From Ignelater luminosus (lineage: Eukaryota; Arthropoda; Insecta; Coleoptera; Elateridae), in NCBI GenBank assembly GCA_011009095.1, contig VTPC01090546.1, forward strand, positions 122,697-186,696: DNA of 64,000 nucleotides. Direction: 5' to 3'. A model generated the notes under the pieces. It did not search any database, was not told the DNA's origin, and saw only the letters and a program-made list of their open reading frames with translations. A program made the translations under genes and the position numbers. This document shows positions 1 through 12,131 of the stretch, piece after piece; position 1 is the first letter of the stretch; each line of letters opens with the position of its first letter.

Positions 1-641
1 ACTAGCCTCATATGTACCGTCCATCATGATCTGGAGAACTTAAAGTATATCGTCAACGTATTTATTTGTGGGTTTCACAGCTTCTACCCTTGCACTCTGT
101 CTTGTTATAAACTCCGACTTGAAGAACTGTTGGCACAGCGTTTTTGAGTTTTGCCCAGCGTTGAGTTGACGAAGAAAAAAATACGTAGAGAGCTTGAATC
201 GTTCCAAAAAATGTTACCATTATTGCGTCCTGTTTGATTGCGTGTACACCAACCAAGTTGAGTGAATTGTTATCACAGTTCACAAACACTGCCAGATAGT
301 TCTTCTCATTTATTCTTTCTTGAACACCACTTTTGTGTTCAGTCATCATAGCAGCGTTATCATAGCACTGTGACCGACAATTCTGCAAGTTTATTTTATC
401 CTTCTCTAACTGGTTCAAGATGGTCTCAACTAAGTTCCTAGCATCTTTCGGGTTCGTCTGAATAAAACCAAAGAAATATTCTGTAATACGAACTGTTTTT
501 TTTCAAAATCGACATTTCATTATCTTATTATTTCTGAAATTTGCTCACCATGTCCCTGATCGGAAGTTGAATGGAACATAAAGCCAAAGTACTTAGCTTT
601 ATGAATTTTTACGCCAAAGTCAAAGACGGGTGCTACATAGC
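1..641 (-). pseudogene. hAT transposase (DUF4371/ZMYM-like), broken
   Basis: This is a remnant of a cut-and-paste hAT transposase. Read from 641 downwards, one frame gives KAKYFGFMF followed by STSDQGHGEQISEI, the first catalytic-core segment of this lineage (normally FDSTPD). After a frameshift near 520 it continues through NPKDARNLVETILNQLEKD into an open segment (418-62) with CRSQCYDNAAMM and VNCDNNSLNLVGVHA, which is the RNase-H-like core. Another frameshift near 110 leads to EAVKPTNKYVDDIL, in which a stop follows. The N-terminal zinc finger is absent because the coding signal begins only 320 bp inside the terminus. It is non-functional. The family call rests on several consecutive motifs in the right order. 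Confidence 0.8.
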
Positions 642-958
642 AAGTGGCACCACATGGCGCCCAGAACAATTTAGGGCACGTGCCCTGGCGCCAATGAGAA
701 GGTTATACCTACTTAAAAGGAGAGAAAGATGCGCTTAACAAATAAATTCAATGGTTATTGGTTGCTGGTAGTCAATTTCCATAAATTATTATACGTATAG
801 CTTGTCTTTAGTGTACAGTTTTTTATAATTTTCATTTATATTTTTAATCAATGTAATATTATCTTATTATTAAAAATTTTTGCTGGTTTTGAATTTTGGC
901 TGCCCCAAAAATTTGGCTGCCCTTGGGCGGCTGCCCGCTCTCCCTACCAGTTACGCTG
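1..958 (-). mobile_element. hAT transposon (hAT-A), 5' part, continues off the left edge
   Basis: On the minus strand the element begins at 958 with CAGCGTAACTGGTAGGGAG, the CAG-plus-GTAACT style of hAT termini. It continues through a G/C-rich leader with repeated GGGCAGCC-like words (about 890-950), as is common in the zinc-finger-MYM/DUF4371-type hAT lineage. The 8 bases outside the end are ACTCTGTA (959-966); the partner duplication would lie left of the window, so the boundary is inferred from one side only. The leader contains a perfect 14-bp palindrome at 673-686. Coding remains lie at 1-641. Confidence 0.7.
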
Positions 959-1690
959 ACTCTGTAAAAAACCTTACCTGTTACTTAAGAAAGTCAGAAT
1001 CAATATGGGCGCCAGAATTCAAGTCAAGGTCATCGCATTCGCTGGTGTGGATTCGCACCAGAAAACACTCTTCAAATTCACCAACAGAGATTATGCTAAC
1101 CTAGTCTTGGTACTTTTACTTAAACAAAGTCACAAGAGTATACATAACTGACTTGCACTGCGATCGGGGTCAGTAATCATTCCAAGCCGTATTATACAGT
1201 GTGTATCTGTAGACTTAAGATGTACTCAAACTTTATACAGGTATTCTTTGATCCAAAATAAGAAAAATAATTTCTATAAACATATGTTTGCAACCTCTTC
1301 GATTACGAAATGTAAGATATTTAACAATTCTATCCAGGGCTTCAATTAAAAAGTATGATTAGAAGAAGTAATGAGAAACTCAAGAAAAAAAGAAATCCGC
1401 TAGACAACCGTAATATATTAACCTCCAAGCGGATAAAAAAATCACCATCCAAATCCGGAAGGACATCTATTCACAACCCTTCTAATCCAGAAATTCTAGA
1501 ATATAACACCCCTAACGGAAAAAAATATAATAGAACAGTTAAATTTCCACTGCAGAAAATTAAACTTCAATATTTGAAATAAATATACCCAACGTTTCAC
1601 CTGCCCTAGAAATTAAAAATTTGTGAAAGGAAATTTTAATTTAAAGCAAGAGCAATGCAACCCTGCACTAATAACATAAATAACCCTTCC
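959..1690. other. AT-rich stretch, no supportable gene
   Basis: No recognisable exon is present. A 75-codon open frame at 1355-1582 encodes a Lys/Arg/Asn/Ser-rich peptide with no motif I know. Its composition follows the A-rich DNA, so I do not call it a gene. Confidence 0.5.
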
Positions 1691-2530
1691 TTCCTAAGAA
1701 CAAACTAAGGAAACACGGGAACATCCAAAAGCATAAGCAACCAAATCTTATGTAACGGGCAAGAACAACAAATGACCGTTACAGGGAGTAAAGCTGATAA
1801 CGTAACTACCGATTGCCTCATTAAGAATAATTCCTACTCCATTTTCGTGTTGACCCAAGCTGGAATCGGAGTTGTGTGTCCCTGAATGTGACACTTGCCG
1901 TTCCCTGGCCATCTTATTTCAATATTTGTTAGTTTAGTCTTGTCATCTCTTTGATAGAATCGGGTTGGTTTTTAATCTAAATTTTCCGCCCGAGGATTCT
2001 TCGCACATCTGATCTATTTAAGGAACGCCGAGAACTCGGGGCCATTATTATTGCATTTCCAAGCATGATGATTTTACTAGGAAGGATAATGGGGTGGTTT
2101 CTCGTTGCCTTCCCCATCGCAGTAACACAACCGATTCAATCATTATGTGAGTGTCGCCTGTGGTTGTCTGGTGCTGAATCTTTAGAGAAGTCAATTTTCA
2201 TTAGCTTCCGCCCAGTGATGGCAAAACTACTGCTCTTTGTCTTTTCGCTTCTATGCTATTCCTAAGAACCGGATTGTCACCTTCGCCATCTCTCCGCTGT
2301 ACCGGAGCCTTCTTCCTTCACCTTCGCTGCTGTTGCGATCTTCGCCCGTAACCCTGGGCAAGGGTAAAGCGTTATACTCTGCAATACTGGGTCCTTAGCA
2401 GAATTTAGTTACTGACCATAGTCGGGCCCATCCCCACGACGTGGACGCGCCTGCTAAGATTTACCTAAGTGGGTTCAGAGAAGAGGTCTCTTTTACCCCT
2501 GTTTGTTACCAAGAGCAAACGTGAGAAATT
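1690..2530. other. G/C-richer block, possible untranslated part of a repeat
   Basis: The block is visibly richer in G+C than its surroundings, with no long reading frame. It looks like the untranslated region or LTR of a retroelement, or an old SINE-type repeat, but I see no second copy in the window, no paired ends and no tRNA-like boxes. The 66-codon frame at 2065-2265 is hydrophobic but has no convincing context. Confidence 0.3.
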
Positions 2531-4234
2531 AAGAAAATGAATAGGAGTGATCAACATCAGATTTTACAAGAAAATTGTAGTTTAGTGTCTTGAGGTTGTT
2601 AAACAGATTAAAATTGATTTAATTGATCGTTTTTAACAACAATGGATGCTTTTGATTAAGGAACGATTTAATTTCAACTGCAAAATGAGCAAAATAAACA
2701 ATGAAATGGGAGCATTTAATGCAAAAAACGAGCGATAAAACTTCATTTCATTTATTGCATATTGTAGAGGAACATGCCCACAAACTTTAAAGAATGTAGT
2801 TACCAGTAGTAAACAGTAGGGGCCAGATACATAAGTGAAGCAACATTGGTGTCATTTTTTCAAAGTTGTCTAAAATGTCCCGAAATGCAATTCCAAAAAG
2901 ACTGTGCCTTAGAGTAGTAACAGATTTTGCTTCCTTATCTAAAGGAATCTTTTTTACGTGCTTTTGAGCCAAAATAAAAAGCTTGTAGATTTTATATGAA
3001 AACATCTGGCAATGAAAAGCATAACCACAACGAACTACGTTTCGTTACTGTTTTCAGACTTTCGCAGCCATTTTGACCATGTTCCCGAAGAGTTATCAAA
3101 AAACGAAGATACGTCTTTAGTTTTTGATGTAGAATCAAAATCTGAAGTCAAAATTTCAGAATTTGACAAAAAATGCGGACATACAGACATGCTGACATAC
3201 AGACAGACAGACTTCCCAAATTCCGTAACGACTTCTTCGGAGTTTGTTGAAAATAAGATCGGGTGACCGATTACGTCCCACGATTTTCTCAAACCGATTG
3301 ATCCTGCTGACTCAGTCAAGCTTTCCTACCTGAATAAGCATTTCAAATTCTTTTAAGACTGTGAACGAACATTTTGGATATTAAAGCAGTGCTTCCTTGG
3401 ACCAGAAATATCTAACATACTCTGCAGAACAAGAACAGTTGATTCAATGAGCAAGATATATATTTAGCTTGAGTGCGAGCCTCAGAGCTAGTTCATGCCA
3501 TATGGTTTTGAACTTTAACTTCTACTAATTCCGCAGTCACCTGTGGTAGTAGAGGATACACAATACACTAACATAATATTACATTTATTATTAAAGCGCC
3601 TAACATTACTATTCATTGGCAGCTAGTCCAACTGTCGATGCAGTTTCATCGTTTCTGTAGATTCTGCTTCGACTGAAAACAAAGTCTTTTAGATTTCACC
3701 AGGATTTATGCAAAAGATTAGTTTTATTTATTTTATGCTTTTTTGTAATATGCAAGAAATGGCGGGGTAAAGTAACGCCTTTAGGCAAAGTAAAACATTA
3801 ATGGCTGAGTTAACTTAAGAAGTATCATTTGCGGAAGACCTAGAAGTGAGATAAGGATCACCAACAAAACCTAAAAGTTCTAATAGAAGAATCAATCAGA
3901 ATGCTGTCAGTGTTAGCAGGTACATAAAAATTTGAAACATGACGATAAGAACTTTTATACACAAAAACCGAAAATCAAAGACTTCAGTTGAGCAGAACAC
4001 CTATGGAGATTAAATAAAGAAAGATTGCACAAAAGGATGTCATAGAATGAAAGTATAAAGGCAAAATGAAAAAAACTGCCTTAAAAATAAGCAGCACAAA
4101 GTCAGAGCCACTGGAAGAAAATGATTCCTAATTAAATGCAGAAGTTACCCTTAACACTGAGTAGGCGATACAAGAAAATCGATTAAGTATGTAGTATATA
4201 AGTAGATTATAATGAGAAAGAGAAAGCTGTATAT
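2531..4234. other. AT-rich stretch with short repeat-like patch
   Basis: No gene is recognised. Around 3175-3215 there is an ACATACAGACA/GACAGACAGAC simple-repeat patch, inside overlapping open frames on both strands (3012-3266 and 3035-3319) that mirror each other and match nothing I know. The rest shows nothing. Confidence 0.45.
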
Positions 4235-6279
4235 CAGTAACGTAACGTTGGTTTTCGCCGCCCGGGACGAACCCAAAATTTTCCGCTCTCTCTATTTTCA
4301 CGTTTAAGTAAGAAAGTTAGTAAAAATCTGAGTCATTCAAAATAAAGCATCTTTATTAAATTAAAAATTTACTACGCGTGTTTTTTTCAATGTAAGCTCT
4401 CTAATGCAACAGTCAAAGTCAATATGTATCTCTTGTTCGATTGCCAAGATAGCTAAATTTGTTAGTCTCAACGTGGACATAGTAGATCTTAAATAATTTT
4501 TAATTAACTTACTTTAGAAAAGCTTCTCTCACAACTGGCATTACTAATGGCAACTGTGAGAAATATTTTCAGCATTATAACAATGTTCGGTATTTCTCCT
4601 TCAAGTTTGGACCCAAAAATAAATTTTAATAAGCCCAGCGGGCCGGACTCAAAAAGTTCTTTTTTATAGTCTGCTGCATCTGCAAAAGCCCGTAAACGCA
4701 CGCGCTCAAGTTGGAACTCCTCTTTGTCAATATCTTGAGGAGCTCGGTCGAGGTTGTATTCGTCATCGACGCAGGCCTTAGGAAGGCATATTTTTCTGCT
4801 AAATTCTGAAGCTGTTGAACCTTATTCGAATTTCAGTAGATATTGAATCTAATGAAGAAAACATTGTTCGTCTTAAATCGTGTTCGTACGATAGTCCAAC
4901 ATCTCTACTTCCGTCGCCAAAGATTTGGCTCCTTCTAATTCGTCTTCGAGGTTCAATACAAATGCCAACTTCTTCACACAAACCTTTAGCGTAATTTAAA
5001 GCCTCATCTACGAACTGCTGTCGTTTCTCTTTTAATACCGCCTGTAAAGCGCTTATTTTGTGAGCACACTGATGTATGTTAAGTTCCTCCGTTTGCAAAT
5101 AATTTTGGGTATCATTAACTACAAACAGCACCGGTTGCCAGAGGCCCAAGAAACATAAAAACGAAAATGATTGCATCGTGACTAACAACATCCCTGCGTC
5201 CAATCGTGTGTTTAAGTTTTCTTCCATTTTAGTTACCTCTTCTAGTACTGTTAAAATTTTCCTTTAATGATTTCGTATCACTTTTACTGCATCGCCTCTT
5301 GCACTCCAACGTGTGTCCTGAACCCTCTTCAAACTATTGCCTGTAGCAGCAAGAAGAACCTCCCATCGGTGTCGGAACACAGAAAAAAGACATAGCAACA
5401 TTCCAATGTGCCGAAGAAGGTCACTGAATTAACCTCGACCGAAGCCGCATGTAAGCAAACTAGGTTCAGTGAGTGGTTTGAGCAGGGCACAAATTCGGCA
5501 TTAGAATTGATATTCTTTATTCCTGTATGTCTTCCAGACATTGTAGCAGCGTTATCATAAGCTTGCCCTCTACAAGTTTTGAATATCAGGTGACATATAA
5601 GTAAGTGAAATTTTTATGGCCCATTTTTATTCTTACTAAGTGCTCTCTGAGATCAGAATCGTACTTTGCCAGTAGATGCACCAATTCTAAAAAGTTGCCT
5701 CTGTTGGCCCTTGTGTCATCTTCTCTTTGGCCACGTAACGCTAAACTTGGTTTTGCCAGGAATTTTATTATATCAAACATTCCGGTTGGAATTTCATGCC
5801 ATTTTTTAGTTTTGCTTTCCACGACTTCTTGCTCTTTTTTAACAATAGTTTGTCTTTTTCGAAGTTTTGTTTCTAACTCCTTCCATTTGCAAAAATTTTG
5901 ATTATGTAGAGCACTTGATTTATGGTTAGAGACTTTGGGATTCAATTTCCACCAAGTATTAAATCCGTGGGATGAGTAAAACTTCGACGCATTTGGTGAG
6001 TATGCGTTCTCAAACAAACGACAACAGAAGCAAAACAATGATGCCCAAGTGCGCAATACCGAGCATGATATCGTTGGCTCTTTAGTGAAGTCTGTATTAA
6101 TGTGTATCAACAGCAATCGTATGTTGGAATCTATATTTTCAGGCCACTTTCCAATATCGTTGCCGTCAAAGTCAATTTCAGCGATCGCAGCAGAAGCATG
6201 TGAAGCTGACAAATTCGTACTGCCAATTACAGGTCGCAGCAAATCATCTGTATCGGGTACTTGCACTACTTCAGCTTCT
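4235..6279 (-). mobile_element. hAT transposon (hAT-B), 3' end intact, 5' end lost
   Basis: The low-coordinate end is CAGTAACGTAACGTTGG (from 4235), followed by a G/C-rich GCCGCCCGGGACGAACCC stretch, a hAT-type 3' terminus. The 8 bases outside are CTGTATAT (4227-4234). The 5' end is missing: transposase sequence stops at about 6279 and abuts a plus-strand copy of a different hAT (hAT-C). No matching 8-bp duplication was found beyond that junction. Confidence 0.7.
4372..6279 (-). pseudogene. hAT transposase with TTF-type zinc finger, broken
   Basis: Segments appear in the expected order on the minus strand. At 6266-5586 is a TTF-type zinc-finger N-terminus (CSVLRTWASLFCFCCRLF, then GFNTWWKL and HNQNFCKW) followed by RGQREDDTRANRGNFLELV and LLAKYDSDLREHL. 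At 5541-5329 is core RNase-H-like sequence (NAEFVPCSNHSLNLVC). At 5227-4799 is a mid region with KEKRQQFVDEAL and an RRRIRRSQ stretch. At 4701-4504 is the C-terminal hAT dimerisation region (TVAISNASCERSFSK), then a frameshift and NYLRSTMSTLRLTNLAILAIEQ down to about 4400. Several frameshifts and stops separate the pieces, so it cannot make an active enzyme. It is the same broad type as the remnant at 1-641, and the SNASCERSF motif makes the hAT assignment firm. Confidence 0.85.
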
Positions 6280-7008
6280 TCTTGGTCTCACGGATTAAAC
6301 CGAGTAGCAGAAACTGTGAGGTCTGAATTTCCTCTAGTTAACGAGTTAATTAAAAATGGCAAAAAGTGTTTTTTTAAAGCGCCATTGAGGGTACAACGAT
6401 TTAAAGAAAAACTGCCTAATATTCCGCTTCCACGCCAAACGGTCATTACTAGATGGGCAACTTGGTTGGATGCGGCTGTGTATTACGCAGTTAACTTCAC
6501 CAGCTTCAAAAAAATTTTGTTAGAATTTTCGAAATATGTATCTGAATCTGTTAAAGACTGCTAAAATATTTTAAAAAATTCGGAATTACAACAAAACCTT
6601 GCATTCATCAAAGCAAATTACGAGTTCATCAGTGAAACTATCACCAAACTTGAAACACGAAGAAGTGAGCTAACAGAAGCAATTCAGATTGTACAAGAGT
6701 TTAAAATAAAATTGGGAAAAGTGCGTGGTGATGTAGGAAAAACAATATTTGCCAAATTTGAGAACGTGGTGGCTGAAAACGAAGGTTTAGCAAGATTAAA
6801 GACCATTGCAAGTATTTTATCAGGCGAAATAGTCAATAACTTCGACTTGGAACCATCGTTACTTGCAAAATTTAAATATGCACCGATTACTAGTGTTGAC
6901 ATTGAAAGACTGTTTTCTCTTTACAAAAACACTTTGACTGATAAAAGAAGAAATTTCCTTATGGAGAATTTAGAAAAGTGCATAATAATTAAGCATTTTA
7001 GAGTTTAA
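6279..7008 (+). pseudogene. hAT-C transposase, 5'-truncated copy 1
   Basis: The frame starts abruptly at about 6279 inside the transposase (SHGLNRVAETVRSEF). It runs through TRWATWLDAAVYYAVNF, meets one in-frame stop at about 6560, and continues to KTIFAKFENVVAENEGLA, then SVDIERLFSLYKNTLTDKRR and a terminal HFRV. The final part resembles a hAT C-terminal dimerisation region. It is nearly the same as the C-terminal half of the minus-strand copy at 9927-10650, so the two form an inverted repeat of about 730 bp separated by about 2.9 kb. Similarity ends right after the stop codon. The zinc finger and first catalytic region are missing, so it is not functional. Confidence 0.8.
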
Positions 7009-9738
7009 AGTCGACGTTGTTTGTTATTGAAATTAGTTCGCATATTTTTCGGGGCTTCTCTGAGGTTGATCGCGCTGTATTTGTAGGAAGCTTCTATTTT
7101 CTATTAGTACGAAATAATGTTGTAGATTACGCAGCCCTACAAAAAAAATAAAGGTTTTGACTTGGGATCGTGACTATGGCAATCCGATGTATTTTTCGAC
7201 GCTGACACCTAGTCAAATCTCAGAATAACAAATATACTCTCAAAATCTTGCGGTAGAGCAAAAAACACCGTCCAAAATAGGGTAAAATCACTCCTTATAC
7301 ATGCTGACAATTTTTATAAATATATAAAACATGAAACAAACAGTTATTATTTAATCAGATATGGGAAATAATTAAAACCAACGTGCAGTGCCTACCTAGC
7401 CTAAAAAACATTTCCGCATAATATTCAATTTTCGTTTTTCTTTACAAACACCCTAAAGTTAAAATTTCATTTAAGATTTTTTTTATTAAGGTAAAAAAGA
7501 AAAACAATAAAATTAAAGTGCTTACCCTTTTTTTTATCTAACAACACACGCACCAAGCGACTAGACATTGAAATAAAAATTTCATGTTTGCTTTGCATTA
7601 TCATAGAAGAATGGGAAAACATAATAACAGACTTTTTACATTTTTCCCCAGATTATCTACTAATGGTTTTTCAGCTGGTGTTAATTATAATTGCGTAAAT
7701 GGATGAGTTTAATGCTGCATTCACAATTTTTGTTCCCTTTTATCTCGAAGAGTAATTATTGTCATAGGTCGAATTTCAACGTAACATTATTACATGGTTT
7801 GACAAGTCTGTTTGATAAATCTCCATTTCGCTCTGTTATTTCGATTACACTTATGTAATAATTATAAAGCCCTACTATCAGTTTTCAATTTGTAGTTATT
7901 AGAGAGATGTAATACACACGGGAATCAATACTGCAGATTGTATATTTCCATAACATTTGAAAATGAGATTTACATTATCACGATAATTAGTTTTATTAGT
8001 TACTTCCAGTTTTAATAGTTTTATTTAAAAAATTTCACTTCGTTGTAGAAAAACTTCTATTTTTTTGTTGGTACATGACATTCTGTGTAAAATCGCATGA
8101 TATTTACATATTTTATTTTGTTAGTAAATATTTATTGTTTCTTTTAAATTTGTTCGGCTGTATGCTTTTGACTGTAATTTCTAAAACTGTATTATTTTTT
8201 CCATTGCTTTCATTTCTGTACGCAGCTTTTATGATCGTTTTATTATTGACCGTTATTAATTCTGTTTTCTAAAGTAATATTTTGAATAAAAACTACCTCA
8301 TTCTGTTTTATGTATGTCTTTTTTCAGTATTGAATTAATTATTTATTTTCACGTTTTCGCTTGCTCACTAAAAAATTATTTATATACATACGTAAACATT
8401 TTGCTTTAGATTTAATACATAAATTAATACTCTTATTCCAGAAATTCAGTTAATAAAAATTATTCGAGTCCCTTCTTGTCCGAATTCAACCCTTAGATTT
8501 TCTTGTGTTAATTGATTTGTTATTTAGCGTTTTTGTTTTATGGCATTCTATCACATTACCGCTGTCCCTCATTACATAAGCAACACAACTAAGAAAAGAT
8601 CTTAGATTTCTTGCTCTATTGTGCAATGTTTTTCTTTTAAATTTAAATTAAAATCGAGCAGTTGAATTGGAAAGATTTCATCTATGATATTAATAGGAAA
8701 CTATTTGATATTATTCTATGCAGATTTGTATATGGTTCTCTCTAGTCTGATAATTTTTACACCTAATCTGTTAAGACAGTAAAGACGTTTTTATTTATAC
8801 GTACGTCAGAAGTTTCGGAATTATTGGTACTGCAAGTACGTACAATATTAAGATTAACAGATCAGACCTTCTGCACTCCTATCTAAACAGGCTTGAAATT
8901 TGTTGTTGACAACTCGATGTTTCCTTGTCTATTAGGTAGAGTTTAGGAAGTAAATTAGAGTTTGGATAGAAAACGTTGTGTTTTCGAGTGACCCTCAAAG
9001 CAAATCATGCTGATGATAATAAATTTGAATTTTGAATATATCTGTTATTTAGATTAACTCATATCTTCACTGCTATTGGATCTTGAATTATGATGCGCTT
9101 TAGGAGGTAATATCTATGATCAGATAGAAAAAGTAAGGTTGGTTTTAGAGTATAGCTGTATAGATCAAAAGAAATATTAAAAACATATTAAAAAATATAC
9201 ACAAGTTTAAAAAAGAACTTATTCATGCAGAAGAATCTAAGTTTAGAATAATAATGAAGGCATGCACAAGTAAAATTCGCTTTTGTTTAGATAGGGCGAA
9301 GTCGCATATATTAACATACATGATGGGAGACACCTTTAGAAAAGTGCAAAAAGTGTAAAGATAGTTTCTATAAAGAGCATCCACAAGTATACAGGAGAAG
9401 AACCTAGTAAAAAGGAAAACTCTTTAATTGATTATTTTTTAATAAAGAAGAGATAATGAAAATGGTATAAGATGTAAAAGTTTCAAAAAAAGCGGAAATA
9501 GAAGTGACCACTATTTGGTTAAATTGTACCTGATAAGAAAGATAAGAGAGAAAACAGAAAGAAGAAGACAAAACATAGAGTTGAAAATAAAAAGTTATAA
9601 ACTAAAATATCAAGAGGTATATCAAGAGATATAAAACAAAAAACCAGGAACCAGACGGAAGTGGAATAGAAGAGTAATGCAATGAAGCCTATTAGATGCA
9701 GCAAGCGAGTGCATCAATAAATAACAATAATATATAAA
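7009..9738. other. AT-rich stretch, no supportable gene
   Basis: This is very AT-rich sequence with scattered short frames (for example 8075-8272 and 9519-9704) whose peptides are runs of Phe, Leu, Ile and Ser, as expected by chance. No splice-consistent exon, RNA gene or paired repeat was seen. A short segment around 7020-7160 may still be transposon flank, but I could not match it. Confidence 0.55.
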
Positions 9739-12131
9739 TAGAGTGCGGATTTTTAAGCATACAAAAACAATAAAATAGTTCTTAAAAAAGCGTAAAAATT
9801 CAAGGAAAAAAGCTTAAAAAATAGCACAAAAATTAAAAATAAGTTTAAAATATGCAGGAAAAAAATTAAACTTCCAGGTTATTACACAAAGTATTTATTA
9901 TAAAAAAAACAAAAAATGAATTGTTATTAGAAACTTTGAACTCTAAAATACTTAATTATTATCCACTTTTCTAAATTCTCCATAGGGAAATTTCTTCTTT
10001 TATCAGTTAGGGTGTCTTTGTAAAGAGAAAATAGTCTTTTAATGTCAACACTAGTAATCGGTGCATATTTAAATTTTGCAAGTAACGATGGTTCCAAGTC
10101 GAAGTTATTGACTATTTTGCCTGATAAAATACTTGCAATGGTCTTTAATCTTGCTAAATCTTCCTTTTTAGCCATCACGTTCTCAAATTTGGCAAATATT
10201 GTTTTTCCTACATCACCACGCACTTTTCCCAATTTTATTTTAAACTCTTGTACAATCTGAATTGCTTCTGTTAGCTCACTTTCTTGTGTTTCAAGTTTGG
10301 TGATAGTTTCACTGATGAACTCGTAATTTGCTTTGATGAATGCAAGGTTTTGTTGTAGTTCCGGATTTTTTAAAATATTTTGGCAGTCGTTAACTGATTG
10401 GGATGCATCTTCCGAAAATTCTAACAAAATTTCTTTGAAGCTGGTGAAGTTAACTGCGTAATACACAGCCGCATCCAACCATGTTCCCCATCTAGTATTG
10501 ACTGGTTGTGGTGGAAGAGGAATATTAGACAGTTTTTCTTTAAATTGTTGTACCCTCAATGGCGCTTTTAAAAAACACTTTTTGACATTTTTAATTAACT
10601 CGTTAACTAGAGAAAATTCAGACCTCACAGTTTCTGCTACTCGGTTTAATCCGTGAGCTACGCAAGTAGTGTGTGTGAGATTACTATACAAAACTTTTAA
10701 ATTAATACCTGCTTTTAGCATATATGCAACCGCATCCGTCACCATTGACAGAATTTTTTCAGTTGGGACTGCATCAGGAAGAAAAACGTTTGCGAGTCCC
10801 TCGTTAATAAATCTTGTTATGGTGCTGCTGTAGGTTTTATCTAGTTCTTTCAAATATCTTTAAAATGGCTTGGTTGGAGTAGCTTCATGTAATATACCGA
10901 TAATGAGACCAGCCACATACCTACCCCACTCATCGGTGGTTTCATCGACAAAAAACCAGATAGAATGGTCTGCAATTATATTTTTAATTTCATGAAGGAC
11001 TGTTTTATAAACTGTATCTAAATAGTTTTTTCGTAGAGTGCTTTCGGACGGTATCGATCTCTTACAATATGTTTCTAAGAATTTTCGAAATGCAGAATTG
11101 TCTAATTTTCTGAAAGGAATATTTGCCGATATCAGAGTATTGCATAAATCAAAATAAAAAGTTCTTTCTTCAGATCGAGTAGAAGATCCAGAGGCAACTA
11201 CTTCTGAAATAGTTTGTTGTTTCAGCTTATTTTCATTTTGCGCTCTTCCTACATTTTCCCTGTGAATAGCGGTCTTCGTATGTTGTATTACATTATACTT
11301 TTTGTTGTACTGGATCTATTAAAACGAGCATTAAAGAATATTATATTTAAAATATAATCTACTTCTTACCGTTTTAACACAGACTCTGCAAAATAGTCTA
11401 CTACCGTCCAGCCTTATTTCTGGTATATTTTTAATCTACTCTTCTACAATCGTTTTAACTTTTGGCATTGTAACACAGCCTTATTTTATTAAAAACAGAA
11501 GACAACACAAAAGATTAAGTTATAATAAAATGAAACGAAACTTTTTCAATCTACCAGCAACATTACATACACGCACGATACCAACACTTTAAGTAACCCA
11601 GTAAAACTGAAGCATTTGTCAAATAAATCTTAAAACCTATAAGAACTAACTGTTTTCACAGCTTATCCTAGGGACAAAGAACTGCCGGGACAATGTGTAA
11701 CGGCCCCGACAGGCTCCGGAACGGTGAGCGTCCAGATGGTATTCAATATATAACGGTAAATAATGATATTTTAAGAAATCCTTGAAAATATTGTCACGAA
11801 ATTTACCGTAAAAACAAAATGTTTAAAAAAATAATGTAGACAATTGCTGCTAGAGAAAGAATTTATAGAAAGTATATTGAAGAAACAGAAAATAAATATG
11901 CTGTAGACAAGAAAAGTATAAGGATATTATGATTTTTTTTCTTGAGACTGACAAAAATGCACAAAATAAGCATTATTCTAAAAAATAGCAAAAAGTTCCA
12001 AAAAAAGCAAAAAAAGCATAATAAAAATTAGTTAAATGATTCCTTTAATTGCGATTCGCGCTTATTTCTATGTCTTTTTGTACTACTATTAATATCTAAA
12101 AAAAGCATTATTCCTATAAATCCGCACTCTA
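9739..12131 (-). mobile_element. hAT-C element, near full length, minus strand
   Basis: The ends carry a 14-bp inverted repeat: TAGAGTGCGGATTT at 9739-9752 and its complement ending at 12131. Both subterminal regions are A-rich with recurring AAAAAAGC words, as many hAT ends have. The transposase (9927-11468) lies inside in the orientation expected. The 8-bp flanks (TATATAAA left, AACATGAC right) do not match, so either the ends were altered or the boundaries belong to a composite. Insertion cuts the PIN-like gene remnant at 12132. The part of the element from about 11697 inwards is shared almost base for base with the copy at 63602, while the outer 430 bp are not. Confidence 0.65.
9927..11468 (-). 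pseudogene. hAT-C transposase, BED-like finger, one intron, two in-frame stops
   Basis: The start is the ATG at 11468 (MPKVKT). Exon 1 is 11370-11468, a 54-bp GT-AG intron covers 11316-11369, and exon 2 runs 11315-9927, giving 495 codons. A BED-type zinc finger is split by the intron: C-x2-C at codons 27-30, then histidines near 45 and 51. A first catalytic-type Asp lies in VDETTDEWG (about codon 155). The C-terminus contains SVDIKRLFSLYKDTL, the dimerisation-like region. The product would bind its own termini and catalyse cut-and-paste transposition. Stops at codon 11 (TAG, where the copy at 63828 has TGG) and at 10860-10862 (TAA) inactivate it. The overall look resembles the CGGBP1-related branch of hAT transposases; the branch name is inference. 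Confidence 0.85.

Noticed and set aside
1355..1582. 75-codon basic open frame
   Set aside because: Composition follows the A-rich DNA, there is no motif, and no neighbouring exon.
3012..3319. Overlapping open frames on both strands
   Set aside because: They mirror each other and include a simple-repeat patch; no family recognised.
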